Notes under the pieces: generated by a model
Databases searched by the model: none
Told to the model about the DNA's origin: nothing
The model's input: the letters and a program-made list of their open reading frames with translations, nothing else
NCBI RefSeq assembly: GCF_000739775.1
Contig: NZ_BBJH01000015.1
Span: 124,001-188,000 of the forward strand
Origin: Paraburkholderia heleia NBRC 101817
GTDB taxonomy: Bacteria > Pseudomonadota > Gammaproteobacteria > Burkholderiales > Burkholderiaceae
Direction: 5' to 3'
Length of the DNA stretch: 64,000 nt
Shown here: one piece after another, positions 56,245 to 64,000 of the stretch
Layout of the letters: the number at the start of each line of letters is the position of its first letter
How positions within the stretch are numbered: the stretch's first letter is position 1
Made by a program: the position numbers and the translations under genes

Positions 56245-56610
56245 ATGAGCGATCAGAAACTGTTTCTCGCGGTTTTTCTCGGCACCAAAGACAACGCGCG
56301 CATGAAGGGTTGGGCGGCGCTTTCCGAAGCAGATCGGCATGCCAGGGAAAAGGAGGGCATTGCGGCCTGGCATGCGTGGGTCGAAAAGCACAAGGCGTCG
56401 ATCGTCGATATGGGCGGCCCGCTCGGCAAGACCAAGTCGATTGGCGAGCACGGCATCGCGGATACGTCTAACGCGCTAACGGGCTACACCGTGCTGCGTG
56501 CCGCATCCCACGAAGAGGCCGCGAAGCTGTTCGAAGGGCACCCGCATTTCTCGATTTTTCCGGGCGAGGGCGTCGAAGTGATGCCCGTTCTGCCGATTCC
56601 CGGTGTCTGA
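56245..56610 (+). CDS. YciI-like (DGPF/YCII) domain protein
   Basis: A 121-residue protein of the YCII-related ferredoxin-like fold. The start at 56245 has GGAGG eight bases upstream; the frame above it overlaps marR. Features are FLAVFLGTKDNARMKGWAAL at the N-terminus, IVDMGGPLGKTKSIGEHGIA, and the EGHPHFSIFPGEGVEVMPVLP C-terminus. The enzymatic role is unknown. Forms an operon with the GST gene, opposite marR, implying a detoxification response. Confidence 0.82.
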   Translation: MSDQKLFLAVFLGTKDNARMKGWAALSEADRHAREKEGIAAWHAWVEKHKASIVDMGGPLGKTKSIGEHGIADTSNALTGYTVLRAASHEEAAKLFEGHPHFSIFPGEGVEVMPVLPIPGV

Positions 56611-56623
56611 ACGGAGCCGCGTC

Positions 56624-57241
56624 ATGAAACTCTACGGTTTTGCCGGCACGCGTTCGCAACGCGCGCTGTGGGGCCTCAAGGAAGTCGACGCCGATTTCGA
56701 ATTCATCTCGGTCAATCTGCTCGAAGGCGAGCACAGGCGGCCCGAATATCTGCGCATCAATCCCGCAGGCAAGGTGCCTGTGTTGATCGACGGCGACCGC
56801 GTGATTCCCGAATCGGCCGCAATCGTGCTGTATCTCGCGGATAAATATCCGCAGAAGGCGCTGTTGCCCGCCGATCTCGACGAGCGGGCGCAGGCCTATC
56901 GCTGGACTCTGTTCGCCGTCACCGAACTGGAACAGCCGCTCTGGAGAATCACGCGGCATTCGTTCCTTTATCCGCCGGAAAAGCGCAGTCCCGCCGATAT
57001 CGAGCTTGCGCGGGAGGAGTTCAGGACGATGGCCGCCATTCTCGAGAAACACCTCGAAGGACGCGAGTTCATCGTCGGCAACACGCTCTCGGTCGCCGAC
57101 TGCGTGACGGTGTATCTGATGGACTGGGCCAACGAAGTGCAACTGCTGGAGGGCTTCCCGCGTTTGCAGGCGTATCTGGAGCGTCTGTATGCGCGTCCCG
57201 AAGCGCCGCAGCGCATTGCCGAAGCGCGCAAGGCGGCGTAA
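56624..57241 (+). CDS. Glutathione S-transferase family protein
   Basis: A 205-residue GST: thioredoxin-like N-terminal domain (residues 1-78; MKLYGFAGTRSQRALWGLKE, NPAGKVPVLID with cis-proline, IPESAAIVLYLADKY) and a helical C-terminal domain (85-200; VGNTLSVADCVTVYLMDWA). The active residue near S9/R10-S11 suggests a serine- or cysteine-type GST. The ATG at 56624 with ACGGAG upstream is preferred over 56603. It forms an operon with the YciI gene. Confidence 0.94.
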   Translation: MKLYGFAGTRSQRALWGLKEVDADFEFISVNLLEGEHRRPEYLRINPAGKVPVLIDGDRVIPESAAIVLYLADKYPQKALLPADLDERAQAYRWTLFAVTELEQPLWRITRHSFLYPPEKRSPADIELAREEFRTMAAILEKHLEGREFIVGNTLSVADCVTVYLMDWANEVQLLEGFPRLQAYLERLYARPEAPQRIAEARKAA

Positions 57242-57248
57242 ATGGAAA

Positions 57249-57280
57249 GCGGCCCAACCGGAACCTGCAGATTGGGCCGC
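57249..57280. terminator. Bidirectional hairpin between gst and the symporter gene
   Basis: GCGGCCCAA (57249-57257) and TTGGGCCGC (57272-57280): a perfect 9-bp stem with a 14-base loop between two converging genes, consistent with a shared terminator. Confidence 0.6.
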
Positions 57281-57302
57281 CTCGCCACCGCGTTACGCCA
57301 TG

Positions 57303-58778
57303 TCAATGCGCGCGCGCGTGCTCATGATCCTCGTGCGTGCGCGGCTGCGTCACCGTACTCACCACAACGAGCACGATCACGTTCACGAACAGCGCAAAGA
57401 AGCCGATGTTGATGTCCTTGAGCGCATCCGGCGCGAACGGAACCAGCTGAGCCACGCTCACATGCGTGAGCGTCGTGACGATCACCACAAGCACGCCCGC
57501 CACGATGCCGCAGAACGCGCCTTGCTTCGTCACGCGATTGCGCGCGGAAAGGCTGCACACCAGCGCCGGGAACAGCTGCGTGACGAAGTTGTAGCCCATC
57601 AGCAGCAGCGCGACGATGGTGTCGCCGCCCTTGAGCGTGAAGCCGACCGCCACGAGCGCGATCACCGGCACGAAAACGCGCGCGAGCCTCGCGACTTGCG
57701 CGTCGTCCGCGCTCTTCGCGAGCGCGCCGCGATAGACGTCGTTGGCGAGCAGTGTAGAAGCCGTGGTGAGGATCATCGAGCCCGGCACGAGTGCGGTGAG
57801 CACGCCCGCCGCGCCGATCACGCCCACGAACCACGGATCGAACGTCTGCAGGGCGAGACGGAACAGCGAGAGGTCGATGTCGGAACCCTTGAGGCCCGGC
57901 ACCTTGAGCACGGCCGCGAAGCCGCAGAAGAACACGAACAGCAAAATGAGCTGATAGAGCGGCAGGATCATCGCGTTGCGGCGGAAGATGCGCTCGTTCT
58001 TCGCGGTGTAGACCGACATGAAGGTGTGCGGCCACATGAAGAAGCCCAGTGCCGTGAGCAGCACGGTGGACTGGAACCACGTCACGCTCTGGCCTCTCGC
58101 CGGGAACGTGAGGAAGCCGGGCTTGGCGGCGTCGATGGCGCGGAACATCTCGCTCAGGCTGCCATAGTGGTGAATCGGCAGGTAAATGCCGAGGAACACG
58201 GCGATGGCGAGAATCATCGTGTCCTTCACGACCGAGTTCCACGCACAGCCGCGCACGCCCGAAACGATCACGTACGCCGTGACCACGGCCGCGCCGATCC
58301 AGATCGCCGCCGTGGAGGAAATCGCGCCATAGGAGGCCGTCGTCACGATGATGCCGAGGCCCTTGAGCTGCAGCACGAGATACGGCACGAGCGCGAGCAC
58401 GCCCACGCACGCCACCAGCACGCCCAGCGCGGGGCTCTGATACTTGCGCGCGAAGAAGTGCGGCTGCGAGACGAGTCGGTGCTGCTTGGCGAAGCGCCAG
58501 ACGGGCGGCAGCATCCAGTACGAGAGGATGTAAGCAAGCGTGCCGTAAGCCAGGATGTAGTAGACGGGCGCGCCCTTGCCATAGGCGAAGCCGCTGCCGC
58601 CGAGGAACGTGAAGGTCGTGTAGATCTCGCCCGCCATCAGCAGGAACACGAACGCGGTGCCGAAGCTGCGGCCGCCCACGGCCCACTGCTCGAGATTCAT
58701 GTCGTGCCCGCGGCGGGCGCGCATGCCGAGGTAGAGCGCGGCGAAGGTCATCGCCGCGATGATGATGAGGGCGCTCAT
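57303..58778 (-). CDS. Sodium:solute symporter family protein
   Basis: A 491-residue SSS-family transporter with about 13 membrane segments (e.g. FVFLLMAGEIYTTFTFLGGSG, ILSYWMLPPVWRFAKQHRL, VVTAYVIVSGVRGCAWNSVV, ALVPGSMILTTASTLLAN). These carriers use sodium to import organic acids, sugars or amino acids. The start at 58778 overlaps the DUF3311 gene by 4 bp; the longer frame (to 58883) is inside that gene. The C-terminus is histidine-rich (HEDHEHARAH). The substrate is unknown. Confidence 0.92.
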   Translation of the reverse strand: MSALIIIAAMTFAALYLGMRARRGHDMNLEQWAVGGRSFGTAFVFLLMAGEIYTTFTFLGGSGFAYGKGAPVYYILAYGTLAYILSYWMLPPVWRFAKQHRLVSQPHFFARKYQSPALGVLVACVGVLALVPYLVLQLKGLGIIVTTASYGAISSTAAIWIGAAVVTAYVIVSGVRGCAWNSVVKDTMILAIAVFLGIYLPIHHYGSLSEMFRAIDAAKPGFLTFPARGQSVTWFQSTVLLTALGFFMWPHTFMSVYTAKNERIFRRNAMILPLYQLILLFVFFCGFAAVLKVPGLKGSDIDLSLFRLALQTFDPWFVGVIGAAGVLTALVPGSMILTTASTLLANDVYRGALAKSADDAQVARLARVFVPVIALVAVGFTLKGGDTIVALLLMGYNFVTQLFPALVCSLSARNRVTKQGAFCGIVAGVLVVIVTTLTHVSVAQLVPFAPDALKDINIGFFALFVNVIVLVVVSTVTQPRTHEDHEHARAH

Positions 58779-58990
58779 GATCGCACCTCCGCGTCCGCTT
58801 CGCCCGCAAGCCGGTTGACCGGGTCGAGCCGGTAGATGATTCCCATGATCACTGCGGCCAGCACGACCCACATGACGATCCACGCGAGCACGAGCGGCAT
58901 GCCGAGCACGAGCGGCTCGGTGCGATTGACGAACGGCACCCCTAACAGGATGCCGATAAAGGGCAAGGCAGCGAGCAACCGCAGTGACAT
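58775..58990 (-). CDS. DUF3311 small membrane protein, partner of the symporter
   Basis: A 71-residue protein with two membrane segments (LRLLAALPFIGILLGVPFVN and VLAWIVMWVVLAAVIMGII) and the conserved NRTEP between them, as in DUF3311 proteins that precede SSS symporters. The ATG at 58990 follows AGGAG; the frame above it (to 59188) is not protein-like. It overlaps the symporter start by ATGA. Confidence 0.88.
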   Translation of the reverse strand: MSLRLLAALPFIGILLGVPFVNRTEPLVLGMPLVLAWIVMWVVLAAVIMGIIYRLDPVNRLAGEADAEVRS

Positions 58991-59255
58991 GGCAACTCCT
59001 CTTTCATATGAGAAGAAAAGAAACGTCGCGTCGGAGTGCGAGGCAAACCACTCTATGCTTGTGAACGCGCCCCGTAAAGCTGCCAAAAATACTGAAGAGC
59101 TTGCTGGAGATATTGGTGCGACGCGCCATTTTTTCCGACATCGGGGACATCGGGCCGGCCTTGCGTTTGCAGCAAGCGGGGACGCCAAACGCCGATCCGG
59201 CTACACTTCCCGCAGCCCGGCGCGCTTTTTGCGCATGCCCTTAACGGATCGACCC

Positions 59256-59933
59256 ATGATCGAGAGCCTGATTTCAGACATCCTGTTCGGTTTTATCGGA
59301 CTCATCAGCATCATCAATCCCTTTAGCGGTGCATTTGTTTTTCTCGATCGCACCGCAACGCTTACCGACGAAGGGCGGCGCGTGCTTGCCAAACGCGTGG
59401 CGGTCAATGCGTTCTTCGTGCTCGTCGCGGCGTTTTTTGTCGGCACGCCCATCCTGCATTTCTTCGGCATTTCGTTGGAGGCGCTGCGTATTGGCGGCGG
59501 CCTCGCAGTGGCCGTGGCCGGCTGGCAAATGCTCAACGCGCCGGAGCCTGAACCGCCCTCGGTCGATCTTCCACCCAGGCCCGTGAGCCCGAGTTCGGCT
59601 GCGGGCAAGGTCTTTTTTCCGCTGACGATACCGCTCACCACGGGGCCCGGTTCGATCGCCACGGCCATCGCGCTGAACGCCAACCGCACGCACAAGCTTT
59701 CGGCCTGGCTGCTTTCGAGCGTCGCGTCGCTCGTGATTTCCCTGCTCGTCATGCTCGTGATCTATTACGTATATAGCCGCTCAGCGCGGCTTTCACAGTA
59801 CCTGGGTGTGGAGGGCACGCGCGTGGCCATGCGCGTGTCGTCGTTTCTGCTCCTGTGCATCGGGGTGCAGATCATACTGACTGGCCTGACCGGCTTTCTC
59901 ACGCCGATCGCCGACCTGCGCGCCGCGAAATAG
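59256..59933 (+). CDS. MarC-family integral membrane protein
   Basis: A 225-residue protein with six membrane segments, of the MarC (UPF0056) family. Typical stretches are LFGFIGLISIINPFSGAFVF at the start, RVAVNAFFVLVAAFF, and PLTIPLTTGPGSIATAIALN in the second half. The function of MarC proteins is unknown despite the name. The extension to 58836 is not real. Confidence 0.93.
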   Translation: MIESLISDILFGFIGLISIINPFSGAFVFLDRTATLTDEGRRVLAKRVAVNAFFVLVAAFFVGTPILHFFGISLEALRIGGGLAVAVAGWQMLNAPEPEPPSVDLPPRPVSPSSAAGKVFFPLTIPLTTGPGSIATAIALNANRTHKLSAWLLSSVASLVISLLVMLVIYYVYSRSARLSQYLGVEGTRVAMRVSSFLLLCIGVQIILTGLTGFLTPIADLRAAK

Positions 59934-59986
59934 CGGCGCGTTCGAACGGGCCGGCGCACGAGCGTCCTCAAACGAAGGAGACCATC

Positions 59987-60820
59987 ATGTGCCGCTGGCT
60001 CGCTTATAGCGGGAACCCCGTCCAGCTCGAAACCGTGCTGTTTCATGCGCGCCATTCGCTGATCGACCAAAGTCTGCATTCGACCAAAGGCGCCACCACC
60101 ACGAATGGCGACGGCTTCGGCATGGGCTGGTTTCAGGACCCGCACGACATTCCGTATCGCTACCGCAGCGTGCATCCGGCCTGGAACGACCGCAACCTGC
60201 GCGAACTCGCGCGCGCGGTGCGTGCGCCCATGTTCATCGCGCATATTCGCGCGGCCACCGACACGCCGGTGCAGGAAACGAACTGCCATCCGTTTCGCCA
60301 CCGGCGCTGGATCTTCGCGCACAACGGGCTCATTCGCAGCTATGCGCTCATGCGCCGCGACCTGCTCGTCGCGATCGATCCGGAGCGCTTTAACGCGCTT
60401 GAAGGATCGACCGATTCCGAAGCGATGTTTTATCTGGCCATGACGTTCGGCCTCGAAATCGATCCCGTAACAGCGCTCGAACGCATGGCGGGTTTCGTGG
60501 AGGCCACGGCGAAAAAGCACGGCATCGAACCGGCGCTCAACATGACCGTCTGTGCTTGCGACGGCGAGCAGATCGTTGCAGCGCGCTATTCGAGCGAACG
60601 CAACTCGCGCTCGCTCTTTCACACTACGGCGTTCCGGCATCTGCGCGAACTGTATCCCGACGACCCGCGCATCGTCGCGGCCGGCGACGACGCGTATCTG
60701 CTCGTCTCCGAGCCGCTCGGCGACAGGCCCGAGGTATGGGCCGAAGTGCCGGAATCGACGGCGGTCGTCGTGCGCGGGCCCAAGGTCGAATACCGGCCGT
60801 TCGTACCGGTTGCACCTTAA
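59987..60820 (+). CDS. Class II glutamine amidotransferase (YafJ/EgtC-like)
   Basis: A 277-residue N-terminal-nucleophile glutaminase. The catalytic cysteine follows the start (MCRWLAYSG), and FIAHIRAATDTPVQETNCHP and FAHNGLIRSYALM are active-site stretches. The ATG follows AAGGAG. The family includes YafJ and EgtC (gamma-glutamyl hydrolase of ergothioneine synthesis), but no other ergothioneine genes are nearby, so the substrate is unknown. Confidence 0.93.
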   Translation: MCRWLAYSGNPVQLETVLFHARHSLIDQSLHSTKGATTTNGDGFGMGWFQDPHDIPYRYRSVHPAWNDRNLRELARAVRAPMFIAHIRAATDTPVQETNCHPFRHRRWIFAHNGLIRSYALMRRDLLVAIDPERFNALEGSTDSEAMFYLAMTFGLEIDPVTALERMAGFVEATAKKHGIEPALNMTVCACDGEQIVAARYSSERNSRSLFHTTAFRHLRELYPDDPRIVAAGDDAYLLVSEPLGDRPEVWAEVPESTAVVVRGPKVEYRPFVPVAP

Positions 60821-60837
60821 GGCGCCTTAAACCGGTC

Positions 60838-62826
60838 TCAGGCGCGGCGGCGCCTTTGCCGCGCCGCCGCGAGCGCTAGCACCTCGTCGAACAGCGTGAC
60901 GTCCACGGGCTTGACGAGATGCCTCTCGAAGCCCGCTTCGCGCGTGAGTTCGACATCGGCGGCCTGGCCGAAACCCGTCATCGCGGCGAACAGTGTGTGC
61001 TTGAGCGGCGGCAGTGCGCGCAAGGCGCGCAGCGTCGCATAGCCGTCGATCTCGGGCATGGCGATGTCGATGAGCACGGCGTCGGGCGTGAAGCCGTCCA
61101 CTTCCTCGCGCGCGTGGGCGGCGCTGTAGGCCACGCGCACGTCGTGCCCTTTGAGTTCGAGCAGCATGGCGAGGCTGTCGGCCGAATCGCGGTTGTCGTC
61201 CACCACGAGCACGCGCAGCGGCGGCACGCCGGCTTCGGCCAGGGCCGCAAGCTCCGCCGTGTCCGGCGTGAGCGGCTGCGGCTGCAGGGCACTCGCGGTT
61301 TCGCGCGCGAACGGCAGGCGGATCGTGAACGTGCTGCCTTTGCCCGGCCCGTCGCTCCTCGCGGAAATGGTGCCGCCGTGCAGCTCGACGAGCGAGCGGC
61401 ACAGCATGAGGCCGATGCCGAGCCCGTTTTCCGTGGGCCCCGGCACCGAGCGATCCTGGCTGAAGAGGCCGAAGATCGATTCGTACGTGCCGGGCCGCAG
61501 GCCGCGGCCTTCGTCGTGCACCTGGATCTGCACGGCGCGCGCGGCGGCGCGCACGTTCACGACGATGCGGCTGCCGTCGGGCGAGAACTTCGAGGCGTTG
61601 TGCAGCAGGTTCTGCAGCACCTGCACGAGGCGCGTGTGATCGCCCGTCATGGTGAGCGTCTCCTCGGGCATCTGCACGTCCACGTGCTGGCCGCGCGCCG
61701 AGGTGAAGGGCTGCGCCGCGTCGATGGCGTGCGCGACCACTTCGCGCAGGTCGAGCGGCGCCTCGCGCAACTCGATCTTGCCCGACGTGATGCGCCCGAC
61801 GTCCAGCAGGTCGTCCACGAGCCGCGTGAGGTGCACGATCTGGCGCTCGATCATGTCGCGCGCGCGCTCGATGTCGGGGCTCGGCGCATCCATGAGGCGC
61901 ATCGTGGCCACCGCGTTGCGCACCGGCGCGAGCGGGTTGCGCAGTTCGTGCGCGAGCAAGGCGAGGAACTGCTTCATCTGCTCGCTCGAATGCTCGAGTT
62001 CGTCGGTGCGGCGGCTTTCGGTCATGTCGCGTGTGACCTTCGCGAAACCCGTGAGGCGGCCGTGGCCGTCATGCACGGCGGTGAGCGTGACGTTGGCCCA
62101 GAACATCGAGCCGTCCTTGCGCACGCGCCAGCCCTCGGTCACGACCCGGCCCGACTCCCTCGCGCGGCTCAGTTCGCGTTCGGGCTGACCGGCGGCGACC
62201 TCGTCGGGCGGATAGAACACGGAAAAATGCTGGCCGATGATCTCGGCCGGACGGTAGCCCTTCAGGTTGGTCGCGCCGCTGTTCCAGCTCACCACGTGGC
62301 CCTGCGGGTCGAGCATGAACATCGCGTAGTCGCTCGCGCTTTCCACGAGCAGGCGAAAGCGCTCTTCGGAAAGGCGCAGCGCCTCGACCTGGCGGCGTTC
62401 GGCGGTGAGGTCGCGCGTGATCTTGGCGAAGCCGGCGAGCGAGCCGTCGCGCTCGCGCATCGCGGTGATGACGACGTTGGCCCAGAACATCGAGCCGTCC
62501 TTGCGCACGCGCCAGCCTTCGTCGTTGAAGCGTCCGTGCAGCGCGGCCTGCTCCAGCTCGTGATCGGGCCAGTGGTGCGCGTTGGCTTCGTCGGTGTAAA
62601 AGCGCGAGAAATGCTGGCCGATGATCTCGTGCGCTTCATAGCCCTTGATGCGGGCCGCGCCGCGATTCCAGCTCACGATGTAGCCGTGCGTGTCGAGCAG
62701 GAAGATCGCGTAGTCCTCGATCGGCTCCACGAGCGCCTCGAAGCGGCGTTCGTGGTGGCTTTCGGCGGCGGTGGTGTGCGGGGCGATGCCGGAGTCGGGC
62801 GTCGTCATGGTCCTCGGGTCTGTCAT
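60838..62826 (-). CDS. Soluble PAS-PAS hybrid histidine kinase with receiver
   Basis: A 662-residue kinase without membrane segments: two PAS/PAC units (about residues 30-145 and 150-275) that are close copies of each other (IIGQHFS and EGWRVRKDGSMFWAN in both), HisKA with FLALLAHELRNPLAPVRN (near residue 290), HATPase (near 395-505; LHNASKFSPDGS, GLGIGLMLCRSLVELHGG), and a C-terminal receiver (540-655; VLIDIAMPEIDGYA). It probably senses a soluble ligand, light or redox in the cytoplasm. It lies 71 bp after the glycosyltransferase gene on the same strand. Confidence 0.95.
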   Translation of the reverse strand: MTDPRTMTTPDSGIAPHTTAAESHHERRFEALVEPIEDYAIFLLDTHGYIVSWNRGAARIKGYEAHEIIGQHFSRFYTDEANAHHWPDHELEQAALHGRFNDEGWRVRKDGSMFWANVVITAMRERDGSLAGFAKITRDLTAERRQVEALRLSEERFRLLVESASDYAMFMLDPQGHVVSWNSGATNLKGYRPAEIIGQHFSVFYPPDEVAAGQPERELSRARESGRVVTEGWRVRKDGSMFWANVTLTAVHDGHGRLTGFAKVTRDMTESRRTDELEHSSEQMKQFLALLAHELRNPLAPVRNAVATMRLMDAPSPDIERARDMIERQIVHLTRLVDDLLDVGRITSGKIELREAPLDLREVVAHAIDAAQPFTSARGQHVDVQMPEETLTMTGDHTRLVQVLQNLLHNASKFSPDGSRIVVNVRAAARAVQIQVHDEGRGLRPGTYESIFGLFSQDRSVPGPTENGLGIGLMLCRSLVELHGGTISARSDGPGKGSTFTIRLPFARETASALQPQPLTPDTAELAALAEAGVPPLRVLVVDDNRDSADSLAMLLELKGHDVRVAYSAAHAREEVDGFTPDAVLIDIAMPEIDGYATLRALRALPPLKHTLFAAMTGFGQAADVELTREAGFERHLVKPVDVTLFDEVLALAAARQRRRRA

Positions 62827-62897
62827 AGGGCCTGTTCACGAGTTTGACAGGCTCTGGCCTCCTGAATGGACGTCCCGCGCGCAGCGGGCGCCGCAGC

Positions 62898-63857
62898 TTA
62901 CCACGCGCGCTGCCCCGAGCGGTCGTACTTTTCGGCCATTGCCGGAATGCCTGTGCGCACGTGGCGTTCCGCGCGGCGCACCTGGCGGGTGAGCAGCACG
63001 ACATGCGGCGGCACCACGCGGCGTGCGCGCAACGTCCAGAACGCGCCGCGCAGCAGCGCTACGCCAGCGGGCCCGAGCGAGCGCTGGCGCGCGAACACGG
63101 CGAGCGCGCGGCCGGTCGCAGCGATCGCATCGCGCGCGGGCAGGCGCATCCACGCCACCCAGGCGGTGTTGCGCGCGAGCGCGCATTGTTGCGCGCGCGT
63201 GAACCAGCGGTAGAGCGGTTCGCGATGCGCGAGCGCCTGCTCGCAATAAACAATCTGATGGCCGGCCGACAGCATGTCGAGCGCTGCAAGCTCCTCGGCG
63301 CCGCCGTGTGAAAGCCGCTCCTCGTAGCCGCCGAGCGCGCGGAACACGGCCGCGCGGAAAACGCACGCGCCGGCCATGAAGTTCGCGAGCGCCGGGCCGG
63401 CCTCGCCTTCCGCGCCCGGCGACGTGGCGGCGAGCATCAGGCAGGCAGGGTGAATTTCGCGCTCGTCGCCGCTCACCACGCGCGCGTTGAGCACGGCCAC
63501 CTGCGTGTGGGCGTCGAGCCGCTGCGCGGCGCGCGCGAGCGCGCCGGGCGCGAACCAGGTGCTGTCGTCGCAGCACGCGACATAATCGGTGCGCGCGAGC
63601 AGCACGGCGCGATTGAAACCGGCCATGCCGCGGTCGCCCAGCGACTGGACGATGCGCACTTGCGGAAAGAGCGACGCCAGCAGGGAGACGGTGGAATCGG
63701 TGGAGCCGTTGTCGGCCACGATGACGTCGGGGTGTTCGGGAAGGGCGGTGAGGCGCGCGACGGTATCGATGGTTTGACGCACGTGATTGCGCGTGAGGAC
63801 GACCACCGTGACGCGCGGCGCGCTGGGAGTTCCGGGGGCAGGGGCGGAGTCGTTCAT
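62898..63857 (-). CDS. Family 2 glycosyltransferase
   Basis: A 319-residue GT-A fold glycosyltransferase (VTVVVLTRNHVRQTIDTV at the N-terminus, DVIVADNGSTDSTVSLLAS, and YVACCDDSTWFAPGALARA with the acidic metal site). It is probably cytoplasmic or membrane-associated by a C-terminal basic tail, adding sugars to a polysaccharide or lipid. RNA start GCGATG at 63857 lacks a strong ribosome site. Upstream sequence to 64000 shows no further gene. Confidence 0.9.
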   Translation of the reverse strand: MNDSAPAPGTPSAPRVTVVVLTRNHVRQTIDTVARLTALPEHPDVIVADNGSTDSTVSLLASLFPQVRIVQSLGDRGMAGFNRAVLLARTDYVACCDDSTWFAPGALARAAQRLDAHTQVAVLNARVVSGDEREIHPACLMLAATSPGAEGEAGPALANFMAGACVFRAAVFRALGGYEERLSHGGAEELAALDMLSAGHQIVYCEQALAHREPLYRWFTRAQQCALARNTAWVAWMRLPARDAIAATGRALAVFARQRSLGPAGVALLRGAFWTLRARRVVPPHVVLLTRQVRRAERHVRTGIPAMAEKYDRSGQRAW

Positions 63858-64000
63858 CGCAGCAGGCGGCGGGAGCCGGCCGGTGAGTTGTCGAATTGAC
63901 CTATGTCAGCATACGCCGATGGCGCGCGACATGCAGTACATGACGTGCGCCAGCGGCGTGGCGGCGCAGCGGCGGTGCTGCACTGCACAGCCGGGAGCTG

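Noticed and set aside
57189..58835. 548-codon open frame on the plus strand
   Set aside because: It is antisense to the sodium:solute symporter and is made of charged low-complexity sequence; the symporter is clearly the real gene.
60919..62847. 642-codon open frame on the plus strand
   Set aside because: It mirrors the hybrid histidine kinase; no motif is present.

Overview
The window is high-GC DNA from a Burkholderiales bacterium, most likely Burkholderia, Paraburkholderia or Caballeronia. This rests on a Burkholderia-type general porin, Bug/TctC-type periplasmic receptors, an aerobic cobalamin cluster with CobN plus a ChlD-type chelatase partner, and the style of the regulators. Nothing was computed; calls come from reading the translations, motifs and junctions.

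Region 1 (1 to about 26.8 kb) is a catabolic, accessory-looking block. It holds the 3' end of an acyl-CoA ligase, a hotdog thioesterase, TctB and TctA membrane subunits, a 4,5-dihydroxyphthalate decarboxylase-like protein, a porin, a LysR regulator, a Bug/TctC receptor, and a cytochrome-c-linked molybdenum hydroxylase (2Fe-2S subunit, Mo subunit, triheme cytochrome c). On the minus strand follows a tricarballylate-utilisation locus (tcuR-tcuA-tcuB) broken by three internal deletions. A plus-strand operon then encodes a split TPP-dependent decarboxylase, an aldehyde dehydrogenase, hydantoinase/oxoprolinase A and B, and RidA. A small ABM-fold protein, a chemoreceptor and a secreted alpha/beta-hydrolase-like protein close the block. 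The contents suggest uptake and breakdown of a carboxylated (N-hetero)aromatic or cyclic amide. Two promoters in the block are near-copies of each other, and a related half-site recurs in a perfect inverted repeat upstream of the TPP operon.

Region 2 (27.0 to 35.1 kb) has envelope and signalling genes: an SH3/proline-rich secreted protein, an unknown 138-aa protein, a coupled OmpR regulator / LysM-FecR / CHASE2 histidine kinase operon, a lipoprotein and a VOC protein.

Region 3 (35.1 to 55.7 kb) is the cobalamin cluster: bluB, cobB, cobO and cobE on the minus strand; a cobalamin riboswitch then cobW, cobN and chlD on the plus strand; a PilZ/diguanylate cyclase pair inserted in the middle; cobJ(cbiG fusion), cobI, cobH and cobG on the minus strand behind a second riboswitch; and cobL, cobK and cobM on the plus strand. 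chlD carries a textbook -1 frameshift signal (A7 heptamer, 7-nt spacer, strong hairpin), so it probably makes both a ChlI-like ATPase and a full ChlD.

Region 4 (55.7 to 64 kb) has a marR gene divergent from a YciI/GST operon with overlapping promoters around one palindrome, an SSS symporter with its DUF3311 partner, MarC, a class II glutamine amidotransferase, a PAS-PAS hybrid histidine kinase and a family 2 glycosyltransferase. I saw no rRNA, tRNA, CRISPR array, transposase or integrase.
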